DNA from: an uncultured Oscillibacter sp.
Lineage (GTDB): Bacteria; Bacillota; Clostridia; Oscillospirales; Oscillospiraceae
Assembly: GCA_910586735.1 (NCBI GenBank)
Contig: CAJUJW010000049.1
Coordinates: forward strand, 1-17,992
Reading direction: 5' to 3'
Length of the DNA stretch: 17,992 nucleotides
Shown here: positions 7,391 through 14,436 of the stretch, one piece after another
How the letters are laid out: each line of letters begins with the position of its first letter
Position numbering within the stretch: the stretch's first letter is position 1
Notes under the pieces: generated by a model
What the model was told of the DNA's origin: nothing
Database searches by the model: none
The model's input: only the letters and a program-made list of their open reading frames with translations
Position numbers and translations under genes: made by a program

Positions 7391-7424
7391 AACGCCCTCC
7401 CGAAACCGGGAGGGCGTTGTTCTT
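7391..7424 (+). terminator. Riboswitch expression-platform terminator
   Basis: A 12-bp stem (AACGCCCTCCCG, 7391-7402 / CGGGAGGGCGTT, 7407-7418) with an AAAC loop followed by GTTCTT. It lies between the TPP aptamer and the thiT ribosome binding site, as expected for transcriptional attenuation. Confidence 0.88.
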
Positions 7425-7459
7425 GACCGGCGGGCTCATGGCCGAAGGAGGAGTATTAA

Positions 7460-8122
7460 ATACTGCAATGGTTTGTCAACGCCGAGGGCGGTCTCACCGC
7501 CGCCGGCTATACGCTCAGCGCCGCCGCCCTGGCGGCCAGCTTCCTGGCGGGCCTTTCCCTGGCCGAGGGAAAGAGGTCCCGGGGGGCGGATGTCCGGCGG
7601 CTGGCCTACTGCGCCATGGCCATGGCCCTGGCCTACGTGACCAGCTTCATCAAGATTTTCGAGCTGCCCTACGGCGGTTCCGTCACCATGCTGAGCATGC
7701 TCTTCATCGTGCTGGCGGCCAACTGGTACGGCGTCAAGACCGGCATGCTGGTGGGCTTCGCCTACGGAGTCCTCCAGTTTTTGCAGGAGCCCCATTTCCT
7801 CTCCCTCCTCCAGGTCTGCTGCGACTACGTGCTGGCCTTCGCCGCCCTGGGGCTGGCGGGCCTGTTCCGGGGGAGGAGGAACAGACTCCTCCTGGGCTAC
7901 ATGGCGGCGGTGCTGGCCAGGGGCGCGTTCCACAGCCTGGGGGGCTATCTCTACTGGATGGACTACATGCCGGAGAACTTCCCCCAGGCCCTGCGGAGCC
8001 TCTACCCCATCGTCTACAATTACAGCTATCTGCTGGCGGAGGGCCTGGTCACGGTGATCATCATCAAGGTCCCGGCGGTGGAGGCGGCGCTGGAGCGCAT
8101 CCGGGAGGCCGCTGTCCGCTAA
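7460..8122 (+). CDS. thiT: Energy-coupling factor thiamine transporter S component ThiT (non-canonical start likely)
   Basis: The membrane protein matches ThiT, the thiamine-binding S component that works with the shared EcfAA'T module. Recognisable stretches are the GGSVTMLSMLFIVL helix, a DYVLAFAALGLAGLFRG segment and an AVLARGAFHSLGGYLYW helix, about six to seven membrane spans in all. The first ATG in frame is 7616 (168 aa), but it has no Shine-Dalgarno and omits an N-terminal membrane helix that resembles the N-terminal extension of clostridial ThiT. The frame stays open back to a TAA at 7457. A strong AAGGAGGAG (7445-7453) points instead to ATA at 7460 (8 nt after GGAGG) or CTG at 7463, giving about 219-220 aa. 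A G-to-A change of an original ATG, or a sequencing error, would explain this. Regulation is by the TPP riboswitch. Confidence 0.88.
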   Translation: MLQWFVNAEGGLTAAGYTLSAAALAASFLAGLSLAEGKRSRGADVRRLAYCAMAMALAYVTSFIKIFELPYGGSVTMLSMLFIVLAANWYGVKTGMLVGFAYGVLQFLQEPHFLSLLQVCCDYVLAFAALGLAGLFRGRRNRLLLGYMAAVLARGAFHSLGGYLYWMDYMPENFPQALRSLYPIVYNYSYLLAEGLVTVIIIKVPAVEAALERIREAAVR

Positions 8123-8192
8123 CCTGGCGCACTGGGAACCCATGACGGAGAGGGCTTTCCTCCGGGCCCGCCCTCCTATCGGTAGACCACCC

Positions 8193-8220
8193 CGTAGGGG
8201 CCGCCGCCCTCGGCGGCCCG
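8193..8220. repeat. Intergenic palindromic element (CGTAGGGG + GC-rich hairpin)
   Basis: CGTAGGGG leads into the hairpin GGCCGCCG-CCCT-CGGCGGCC (8199-8218) followed by CG. Similar GTAGGGGCGnnn palindromes are, to my recollection, scattered between genes in Oscillospiraceae. The terminator 50 bp downstream has a related GGGGCGGACC stem. Only one clear copy of this exact form is seen here, so calling it a dispersed repeat is inference. Confidence 0.4.
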
Positions 8221-8269
8221 TCCCCCCGGCCCCTTCTTCCTATCCACAGAACATTCCATAAAACATTTG

Positions 8270-8301
8270 CGGGGGCGGACCTGTGGGTCCGCCCCCGTTT
8301 T
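8270..8301 (+). terminator. Intrinsic terminator after thiT
   Basis: A 12-bp perfect stem (CGGGGGCGGACC, 8270-8281 / GGTCCGCCCCCG, 8286-8297), loop TGTG, then TTTTCT. It lies between thiT and the converging malR, and its symmetry may also stop malR transcripts. Confidence 0.85.
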
Positions 8302-8318
8302 CTGCGCGTGTGCGCCTG

Positions 8319-9353
8319 TCATATTTGCTCTGAACTTATCCGCCGGCAGCTGTTCCGCTCCACAATAAAATGGGGCACGATAATCTTCGCCGCCCGCAGG
8401 TTCGGGTTCTCCACGTGGTTGATGAGCTGAGAGGCGGCCTCAAAGCCCAGCTGGAAGGAGTTGATGTCCACGGAGGTCAGCTGGAAGGAGGTCAGCTGGG
8501 CGAAGGGGGAGTTATTGAAGGAGACCACGGACAGATCCTCCGGGATGGAGAGGCCCGCCTGGATACAGGCCCGCTCCAGGGCGGCGGCCAGGAGGTCGTC
8601 CCCTACCACGGCGGCGGTGGGGCGGTCCTCCCGCTCCAGCAGGCGGCAGATGGCGGCGCATGCCCCCGCCCGGTCCTCCTGGAGCTCCACGCAGTCCTCC
8701 GGCCGGTCCGGGAGACCGTGCTGGAGCAGGGAGAGCCGGTAGCCGGACTTCCGGTCCGCCGAGAACAGGAGAGAGTCGCCGTAGCCCAGGTAGGCGATTC
8801 TTCGGTGGCCCAGATCGTAGAGATAGTCCGCCGCCTCCCGGCCCGCCAGGAGGTTGTCGTTGTCGATGCAGATGGTCTGGGCCGCCAGCTGGCTGGGCTT
8901 GCCGATCAGCGCGTAGAGCAGCCCCGCCTCGCAGAGGTAGTCCACAATGTGGTCCTCCGCCTTGGAGTAGAGCATGACCACGCCCTCCATCTGCCCGCCC
9001 CGGCCCATGGCCTGCAAAACCCGGAGGAGCTCCTCCTCATCCTGGCCCGTGAGCACGGCAGCCACGTACTGCCGCTGGTTGCAGAACTGGCTGATGCCCC
9101 GCAGCATCTCCAGGTAGAAAGGGTTCTCATAGGTCTTCCGGGGAGACGGGGGCAGGATGATGCCGATGAAGCGGGGCCCCTGGCTGACCGGGGTCCCGGC
9201 GGGGAGGGCGGGCTCGTAGTTCAGCTCCGCCATGGCCTGGCGCACCTTCTCACGGGTCTCCCTGCTGATGGAGGGATTGTCGTTGCACACCCTGGAAACC
9301 GTGGAGGGCGACACCCCCGCCAGCGCCGCAACATCCTTGATCGTAATCGCCAT
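8319..9353 (-). CDS. malR: LacI-family transcriptional repressor, MalR-like
   Basis: A 344-aa regulator. Residues 3-22 are the LacI helix-turn-helix (TIKDVAALAGVSPSTVSRV) and ~62-330 a periplasmic-binding-protein-like effector domain (FIGIILP at 62-68, ENPFYLEMLRGISQ, AAVVGDDLLA, SVVSFNNSPFAQLTS, VDINSFQLG). By eye it resembles streptococcal MalR, including a DNDN...G segment and the VDINS..LG motif. It should repress the divergent maltose operon. The hinge region (46-61) is Pro/Gly-rich and lacks the usual N-x-x-A-R-x-L hinge helix, which is unusual. The frame is open to 9479, but the start at 9353 has AAGGGAG 8 nt upstream and begins exactly at the HTH. Its promoter and a probable operator lie just upstream, suggesting autorepression. 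Confidence 0.88.
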   Translation of the reverse strand: MAITIKDVAALAGVSPSTVSRVCNDNPSISRETREKVRQAMAELNYEPALPAGTPVSQGPRFIGIILPPSPRKTYENPFYLEMLRGISQFCNQRQYVAAVLTGQDEEELLRVLQAMGRGGQMEGVVMLYSKAEDHIVDYLCEAGLLYALIGKPSQLAAQTICIDNDNLLAGREAADYLYDLGHRRIAYLGYGDSLLFSADRKSGYRLSLLQHGLPDRPEDCVELQEDRAGACAAICRLLEREDRPTAAVVGDDLLAAALERACIQAGLSIPEDLSVVSFNNSPFAQLTSFQLTSVDINSFQLGFEAASQLINHVENPNLRAAKIIVPHFIVERNSCRRISSEQI

Positions 9354-9390
9354 AGCCCAACTCCCTTTCTGAAAACCGGCGGAAACCAAC

Positions 9391-9404
9391 TGCAAACACT
9401 TGCG
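9391..9404. promoter_or_regulatory. Putative LacI-type operator (autoregulatory)
   Basis: TGCAAACACTTGCG is an imperfect palindrome (GCAA...TTGC arms) resembling the LacI/MalR-type site TGCAAACGTTTGCA. It lies immediately downstream of the malR -10 box, over the likely transcription start, where a bound repressor would block initiation. Confidence 0.45.
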
Positions 9405-9408
9405 CTTC

Positions 9409-9437
9409 ATTATACATGATTCCGGGCTAACCGTCAA
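9409..9437 (-). promoter_or_regulatory. Sigma-A promoter of malR
   Basis: On the minus strand TTGACG (9437-9432), a 17-bp spacer and the perfect TATAAT (9414-9409). It is the strongest promoter match in the window; the leader to the malR start is about 50 nt. Confidence 0.85.
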
Positions 9438-9559
9438 CAAAAACAGGAAAATCGCCGGGAGAATCCCCGCTGCCGCCATTGACTGTGGTCATTTTTGCCA
9501 ATGGAATTGGAATGAATTTATGCGAAACACAGAAACTACAGCGGAAGCGCATTTGTGCC

Positions 9560-9588
9560 TTGCATTGTCCGTGCAATGGAGATAATAT
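9560..9588 (+). promoter_or_regulatory. Probable promoter and operator of the maltose PTS operon
   Basis: TTGCAT (9560-9565) and TAATAT (9583-9588) have a 17-bp spacer. Overlapping the -35 and the spacer is dyad symmetry: CATTG-TCCGTG-CAATG (9562-9577), nested with TTGCA...TGCAA (9560-9576), a possible repressor site. An alternative upstream promoter is TTGACT (9479-9484), 17 bp, TGGAAT (9502-9507), with the small palindrome CCAAT-GGA-ATTGG beside it. The 9354-9676 gap holds these control sites and no credible gene; it is distinctly more AT-rich than the flanking coding DNA. Confidence 0.55.
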
Positions 9589-9676
9589 GGTTGCGAAAGA
9601 TTTCTGAAACAACATCAGATTATTTGCACAGCGCATGCACAGAGGGATTTCAAACGAAGAAAGGAGTTCAAGCAAC

Positions 9677-11854
9677 ATGGATGCGGTGAACAGCAGCGCG
9701 AAACGGTCCGTCCTGGCTCCGGTGAACGGGCAGGCGGTCCCCCTGGAGCAGGTCCCCGACGAGGTCTTCTCCCAGAAGGTACTGGGGGACGGCCTGGCCA
9801 TCATCCCCACGGACGGGAAGATTTACAGCCCGGCGGACGGGGAGATTTCCTCCGTGGCGGAGACGAAGCACGCCTACGGCTTCACCTCCGACGGCGGGCT
9901 GGAGATTCTGGTACACTTCGGCCTGGAGACCGTGAGCCTGAAGGGAGAGGGCTTCACGCCCCACGTGAAGGCGGGTGACCGGGTCAAGGCCGGGGACCTG
10001 GTGGCCGAGGTGGACATGGACCTGCTCAAGAGCAAGGGCATCAACCCCATCACCCCCGTCCTGATCTGCGACGGGGCGGACGGCATGGAAATGACGGCCG
10101 TCACCGGCCCGGTGAAGCAGGGGGACGCCGTCCTCACCCTGACCGGCGGGGAGGAGGCGGCGGCGGAACCCGCCCCGGCTGAAAAGTCCGAACCCGTGGA
10201 CACCGGCAAGCGCCTGGGCATCAACTTCGACTTCCTCCAGAAGCTGGGCAAGGTGCTGATGACGGTCATCGCCGTCATGCCCGCCGCCGGGCTGATGCTC
10301 TCCATCGGCAAGCTCTTCCAGATGGCCGGGGCCGATACCGGCTTTGTCATGACCATCGGGAGCACCATGGAAAACATCGGATGGGCCATCATCAACAACC
10401 TGCACATCCTCTTCGCGGCGGCCATCGGCGGCTCCTGGGCCAAGGAGCGGGCGGGCGGCGCTTTCGCGGCCATCATCTCCTTCATCCTGATCAACTGCAT
10501 CACCGGCGCGGTCTTCGGCGTCACCAGCGACCTGCTGGCGGAGGAGGGCGCGGTGGTTCGCTCCTTCCTGGGCCAGGAGATGCTGGTGGAGAACTACTTC
10601 ACCTCCGTCCTGGGGGCCCCGGCGCTGAACATGGGCGTGTTCGTGGGCATCATCGCCGGCTTTGTGGGCGGCGTGGTGTATAACAAATACTACAATTTCC
10701 GCAAGCTGCCCGACGCCCTGGCCTTCTTCAACGGCAAGCGCTTCGTGCCCCTGGCGGTCATCGCCTACTCCGTGGTGATCTCCCTGGTTATGGCCCTGGT
10801 GTGGCCCATGGTCCAGTCGGGCATCAACGCTTTCGGCATCTGGATCGCCAACTCCTCCGACACCTCCCCGGTGCTGGCCCCCTTCATCTACGGCACGCTG
10901 GAGCGCCTGCTCCTGCCCTTCGGCCTGCACCACATGCTGACCATCCCCATGAATTACACCTCCTTCGGCGGCACCTATATGATCCAGACGGGCATCAACG
11001 CCGGCAGCGAGGTCTTCGGCCAGGACCCCCTGTGGCTGGCCTGGGTGACGGACCTCATCAACTTCAAGGACGCCGGGGACCTGGCGGCCTATGAGAACCT
11101 GATGGCCACGGTCATCCCCGCCCGGTTCAAGGTAGGCCAGATGATCGGCGCCACGGGCCTGCTCATGGGCATCACCCTGGCCATGTACCGCCGGGTGGAG
11201 CCCGACAAGCGGCGGAACTACCGCTCCATGTTCATCTCCACGGCCCTGGCTGTGTTCCTCACCGGCGTCACCGAGCCCCTGGAGTTCATGTTCATGTTCT
11301 GCGCCCTGCCCCTGTACGTGATTTACGCCATTCTCCAGGGCTGCGCCTTCGCCATGGCGGGCGTCGTCCACCTGCGGCTCCACTCCTTCGGCAACCTGGA
11401 GTTCCTCACCCGTGTGCCCATGTCCCTGAAAGCGGGCCTGGCCGGGGACATCGTGAACTTCATCATCTGCTGTGTGGCCTTCCTGGTCATCGGCTACGCG
11501 GTGGCGTATTTCATGATCGGCAGGTTCAAGTTCGCCACGCCGGGCCGCTTGGGCAACTATACCGAGGAGGGCGGCGAGGAAGAGACCGCCTCCGGCGCAT
11601 CCGGCGGCGCGAAATCCGGCGGCGGCCAGGCGGAACGCATCATCGCCCTGCTGGGCGGCCGGGAGAACATCACCCTGGTGGATGCCTGCATGACCCGTCT
11701 CCGTGTCACGGTCAAAGACCCCGCCAAGGTGGCCGAGCTGGCCGACTGGAAAGCCGAGGGCGCCCTGGGCCTGGTCAAGAAAGACAACGGCATCCAGGCC
11801 ATCTACGGGCCCAAGGCCGACGTGCTGAAATCCGACATCAACGACATCCTGTAA
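9677..11854 (+). CDS. malT: PTS glucose/maltose-type permease, fused EIIA-EIIC-EIIB
   Basis: A 725-aa single-chain permease of the glucose superfamily. Residues ~8-155 are EIIA (Crr-like) with the phospho-histidine His80 (LEILVHFG) and partner His65. Residues ~185-610 are EIIC, with about ten membrane segments and the family motifs LPFGLHHMLTIPM and FLTGVTEPLEFMFMF. Residues ~640-725 are EIIB with the phospho-cysteine Cys671 (DACMTRLRV). Phosphate passes HPr-EIIA-EIIB-sugar during uptake. Domain order A-C-B differs from C-B-A of Bacillus PtsG. Substrate is inferred as maltose from the MalR, MapP and MalQ neighbours; glucose or another alpha-glucoside is possible. The frame opens at 9635, but ATG 9677 has AAGGAG 10 nt before it. 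First gene of the mal operon. Confidence 0.9.
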   Translation: MDAVNSSAKRSVLAPVNGQAVPLEQVPDEVFSQKVLGDGLAIIPTDGKIYSPADGEISSVAETKHAYGFTSDGGLEILVHFGLETVSLKGEGFTPHVKAGDRVKAGDLVAEVDMDLLKSKGINPITPVLICDGADGMEMTAVTGPVKQGDAVLTLTGGEEAAAEPAPAEKSEPVDTGKRLGINFDFLQKLGKVLMTVIAVMPAAGLMLSIGKLFQMAGADTGFVMTIGSTMENIGWAIINNLHILFAAAIGGSWAKERAGGAFAAIISFILINCITGAVFGVTSDLLAEEGAVVRSFLGQEMLVENYFTSVLGAPALNMGVFVGIIAGFVGGVVYNKYYNFRKLPDALAFFNGKRFVPLAVIAYSVVISLVMALVWPMVQSGINAFGIWIANSSDTSPVLAPFIYGTLERLLLPFGLHHMLTIPMNYTSFGGTYMIQTGINAGSEVFGQDPLWLAWVTDLINFKDAGDLAAYENLMATVIPARFKVGQMIGATGLLMGITLAMYRRVEPDKRRNYRSMFISTALAVFLTGVTEPLEFMFMFCALPLYVIYAILQGCAFAMAGVVHLRLHSFGNLEFLTRVPMSLKAGLAGDIVNFIICCVAFLVIGYAVAYFMIGRFKFATPGRLGNYTEEGGEEETASGASGGAKSGGGQAERIIALLGGRENITLVDACMTRLRVTVKDPAKVAELADWKAEGALGLVKKDNGIQAIYGPKADVLKSDINDIL

Positions 11855-11863
11855 AACGGAACA

Positions 11864-11884
11864 GGGGCGGCGGAACGCCGCCCC
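11864..11884 (+). promoter_or_regulatory. Intra-operon hairpin between PTS and mapP genes
   Basis: A 9-bp GC stem (GGGGCGGCG-GAA-CGCCGCCCC) without a U-tract. It begins 10 nt after the PTS stop and ends 22 nt before the mapP ATG. It could stabilise the 3' end of the PTS message or lower downstream expression; without a T-run it is unlikely to be an efficient terminator. Confidence 0.55.
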
Positions 11885-11906
11885 GTGCCCTTTCGAGGTG
11901 AACACT

Positions 11907-12755
11907 ATGAAACTGCTGACCCTCAACACCCACAGCCTCCAGGGGGAGGACCCGGAAAAAAATCTGGAGGCGCTGGCCGCCTTTCTTCTGCGGGAACGGC
12001 CCGGCGTGGCCGCCTTCCAGGAGGTCAACCAGCTGCGGGACGCCGCGCCGGCGGACCCGCGGGACTGGCGGGGCTATGTCCCTGCGGCGGTGGGCGTATC
12101 CCTCCGCCGGGGGAACTTCGCCGCCGGTCTGGCGGCCCGGCTCCAGGAGGCCGGGGTCCCCTGCTCCTGGACCTGGCGTCCGGTAAAAATGGGCTATGAC
12201 AGGTTCGACGAGGGCCTGGCCCTGTTCAGCCTGCTTGCGCCCATCGCCGAGATCGACGTGATCTGCCTCAGCCTCCGGGACGACTACGGGGACTGGCGGA
12301 CCCGGAAGGCCCTGGGCGTCCGCCTGGAGGACAGGCCGGACTGGTTCTACTCCGTCCACCTGGGCTGGTGGGGGGACGCGGACCCCTTCCGGGATCAGTG
12401 GGCCCGGCTGGAGGCCGGGGCGGCGGAGAAGCGGGCCCGGGGGCCCGTCTGGCTCCTGGGGGACTTCAACGCCCCCGCCCACGTCCGGGGCCAGGGCTAT
12501 GACCTGGTGGAGTCCTCCGGCTGGCGGGACGTTTTCCGGCTGGCCGGCGGGGATGAGAGAGGAGACACCGTCCGGGGGGCCATCGACGGCTGGCGGGAAC
12601 GCCTGCCGGGGGAGGTCCCGGAGGGCATGCGCATCGACTATATCTGGTGCAGCCAGACGCCGGAGGTCCGGCGCGCCGGGGTGGTTCTGGACGGCGGGGA
12701 CTCCCCCGTGGTGTCGGACCACTTCGGCGTCCTGGCGGAAACGGAGGAAGTATGA
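11907..12755 (+). CDS. mapP: Endonuclease/exonuclease/phosphatase-fold protein, probable maltose 6'-phosphate phosphatase
   Basis: A 282-aa cytosolic protein of the EEP superfamily with all metal/catalytic positions: Asn7 (LNTHS), Glu39 (FQEVN), His151 (SVHLGWWGD), Asp186/Asn188 (GDFNAP), Asp244 (RIDYIW) and Asp271/His272 (SDHFG). MapP of Enterococcus faecalis, described as removing the phosphate from maltose 6'-phosphate after PTS uptake, belongs to this superfamily and, as I recall it, shares the MKLLTLNTHS-type start. Location between a PTS permease and malQ supports that role over a DNase. A GTG at 11898 is in frame, but GAGGTG is itself the Shine-Dalgarno for ATG 11907 (7-nt spacing). 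It overlaps malQ by ATGA. A general EEP phosphodiesterase remains possible. Confidence 0.78.
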   Translation: MKLLTLNTHSLQGEDPEKNLEALAAFLLRERPGVAAFQEVNQLRDAAPADPRDWRGYVPAAVGVSLRRGNFAAGLAARLQEAGVPCSWTWRPVKMGYDRFDEGLALFSLLAPIAEIDVICLSLRDDYGDWRTRKALGVRLEDRPDWFYSVHLGWWGDADPFRDQWARLEAGAAEKRARGPVWLLGDFNAPAHVRGQGYDLVESSGWRDVFRLAGGDERGDTVRGAIDGWRERLPGEVPEGMRIDYIWCSQTPEVRRAGVVLDGGDSPVVSDHFGVLAETEEV

Positions 12756-14260
12756 ACAGAGCCGCCGGTATTTTGCTCCCGGTGTCCAGCCTGCCGTCCC
12801 GGTACGGCATCGGCTGTTTTTCCAGGAGCGCCTATGACTTCGTGGACTGGCTCCGGGAGGCGGGGCAGACCTATTGGCAGATTCTGCCCTTGTGCCCCAC
12901 CAGCTACGGGGATTCCCCCTATCAGTCCTTCTCCACCTTCGCGGGGAACCCCTATTTCATCAGCCTGGAGGCTTTGATGGAGGAGGGCGTCCTGACGGAG
13001 GCGGAGTGTGACGCCGCCGGCTTCGGCGGGGACGGCGGCCTGGTGGACTACGAAAAACTCTACAAGGCCCGGTATCCATTGTTGCGCAAGGCTTACGAGC
13101 GCAGTGAGATTTCCCGTGACCCGGACTGCCGGGCCTTCCTGGAGGAAAACCAATGGTGGCTGGAGGACTACGCCCTCTTCATGGCGGTGAAGGACCGCTT
13201 CGGCGGCGCGCCCTGGACCGAGTGGGCGGAGGACATCCGCCTCCGGTGGGGGAACGCCCTGGACTACTACCGCCGGGAGCTGTATTTCGACATCGAGTTC
13301 CAGCAGTACCTCCAGTTCAAGTTCTTCCAGCAGTGGCGGGCCCTGAAGGACTACGCGGGCCGCCGGGGCGTCCGGATCATCGGGGACATCCCTATCTACG
13401 TGGCCATGGACAGCGCCGACGCCTGGGCACACCCGGAGTTGTTCCAGCTGGATGAGCGGAACCTGCCCACGGCAGTGGCGGGCTGCCCGCCGGACGGCTT
13501 CTCCGCCTCGGGCCAGCTTTGGGGCAACCCCCTGTACCGCTGGGAGTACCACCGCCGGACGGGCTACGCCTGGTGGATCTCCCGCCTGCGGCACTGCTTC
13601 CGGCTCTACGACGTGACCCGGATCGACCACTTCCGGGGCTTTGACGAGTATTACGCCGTCCCCTGGGGGGCGGAGACCGCCGTGGACGGCCGCTGGGAAC
13701 GGGGGCCGGGGGTGGAGCTGTTCCGCCGGGCGGAGGAGGCCCTGGGGCGGCACCAGGTCATCGCCGAGGACCTGGGCTATGTGACAGACTCCGTCCGCCG
13801 CCTGGTGTGGGAGAGCGGCTTCCCCGGCATGAAGGTGCTGGAGTTCGCCTTTGACGCCCGGGACACCGGTTCCGCCAACGACTACCTTCCCCACAACTAC
13901 CCGGAAAACAGCGTGGCCTACACCGGCACCCACGACAACGAGACCCTGGCCGGGTGGTTTGCCAGCATCACGCCGGAGGAGCGCCGGGCCGCCAGGGACT
14001 ACCTCTGCGACCACCACACCCCGGACAAGGAGCTGAACCGGTCCTTCATTTCCCTCATCCTGCGGAGCGCCGCCGGAATCTGCGTCGTCCCCATGCAGGA
14101 TTACCTGGGCCTGGACAACAGCTGCCGGATGAACAAGCCCTCTACCGTGGGGACCAACTGGCGCTGGCGGCTGAAGGAGGGGGACCTGACCCCGGAACTG
14201 GGCCGGGAACTCCGGCAGATGGCCGAGCGCTACGGCCGGACGGCCCGGCAGCCCGGCTGA
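12752..14260 (+). CDS. malQ: 4-alpha-glucanotransferase (amylomaltase, GH77)
   Basis: A 502-aa enzyme of usual GH77 length. It transfers alpha-1,4-glucan segments between maltooligosaccharides, releasing glucose. Signatures are GILLPVSSLPSRYGIG at the N-terminus, GDIPIYVAMDSADAWAHPELF, RIDHFRGF with the nucleophile Asp292, IAEDLG with the acid/base Glu339, and TGTHDNET with the third carboxylate Asp395. The frame is open from 12647, but ATG 12752 gives the family N-terminus and overlaps the mapP stop (ATGA), with GGAGG (GAGGAAG) just before it: translational coupling. It is the last gene of the maltose operon, followed by a strong terminator, and would convert maltose released by MapP into glucose and longer dextrins. 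Confidence 0.95.
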   Translation: MNRAAGILLPVSSLPSRYGIGCFSRSAYDFVDWLREAGQTYWQILPLCPTSYGDSPYQSFSTFAGNPYFISLEALMEEGVLTEAECDAAGFGGDGGLVDYEKLYKARYPLLRKAYERSEISRDPDCRAFLEENQWWLEDYALFMAVKDRFGGAPWTEWAEDIRLRWGNALDYYRRELYFDIEFQQYLQFKFFQQWRALKDYAGRRGVRIIGDIPIYVAMDSADAWAHPELFQLDERNLPTAVAGCPPDGFSASGQLWGNPLYRWEYHRRTGYAWWISRLRHCFRLYDVTRIDHFRGFDEYYAVPWGAETAVDGRWERGPGVELFRRAEEALGRHQVIAEDLGYVTDSVRRLVWESGFPGMKVLEFAFDARDTGSANDYLPHNYPENSVAYTGTHDNETLAGWFASITPEERRAARDYLCDHHTPDKELNRSFISLILRSAAGICVVPMQDYLGLDNSCRMNKPSTVGTNWRWRLKEGDLTPELGRELRQMAERYGRTARQPG

Positions 14261-14281
14261 GTGTGATATGATATTAAAGAG

Positions 14282-14308
14282 GCGGCCCCCTTACGGGGGC
14301 CGCTTTTT
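14282..14308 (+). terminator. Intrinsic terminator of the maltose operon
   Basis: A 9-bp stem GCGGCCCCC (14282-14290) / GGGGGCCGC (14295-14303), loop TTAC, then TTTTT. It starts 21 nt after the malQ stop. Confidence 0.93.
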
Positions 14309-14436
14309 GTGGTTTCAGAGAGCTTTCAGTTTCACAGAGTATCCTCCCACTATGACAACAAAGCCCGCCCCTGCCGCCCCGCCGGATTGGGGGGCCGGAG
14401 AGCGGGCGCGGAAAGGCCGGTCACAGGGAGGAGCCT

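Noticed and set aside
7417..8145. 242-aa frame overlapping the whole of thiT, containing an ATG at 7468 near the Shine-Dalgarno
   Set aside because: The translation is Gly/Arg/Pro-rich without membrane helices, whereas the ThiT frame has clear homology. The ATG at 7468 is out of frame with thiT.
8123..8318. Possible small gene or RNA between thiT and malR
   Set aside because: Only the palindrome and terminator were found; no ORF with a Shine-Dalgarno and no recognisable RNA family.
9592..9605. Possible CcpA (cre) site TGCGAAAGATTTCT downstream of the PTS promoter
   Set aside because: Only partly symmetrical and lacks the central CG; too weak to report as a feature.
9635..9676. Upstream start for the PTS permease
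   Set aside because: No Shine-Dalgarno at 9635, while AAGGAG precedes ATG 9677, where the EIIA domain begins.
9668..12028. 786-aa open frame antisense to the PTS gene
   Set aside because: It is a GC-rich shadow: low-complexity His/Gly/Asp-rich translation with no family features, fully opposite a gene with clear domains.
12647..12751. 35-aa N-terminal extension of MalQ
   Set aside because: It overlaps mapP in another frame, is Gly/Arg-rich, and the GH77 N-terminus begins exactly at 12752 with an ATGA overlap.
11907..12755. Second exodeoxyribonuclease III
   Set aside because: The EEP catalytic set is shared with ExoIII, but the sequence between motifs differs strongly from 1913-2671, and the operon is devoted to maltose.
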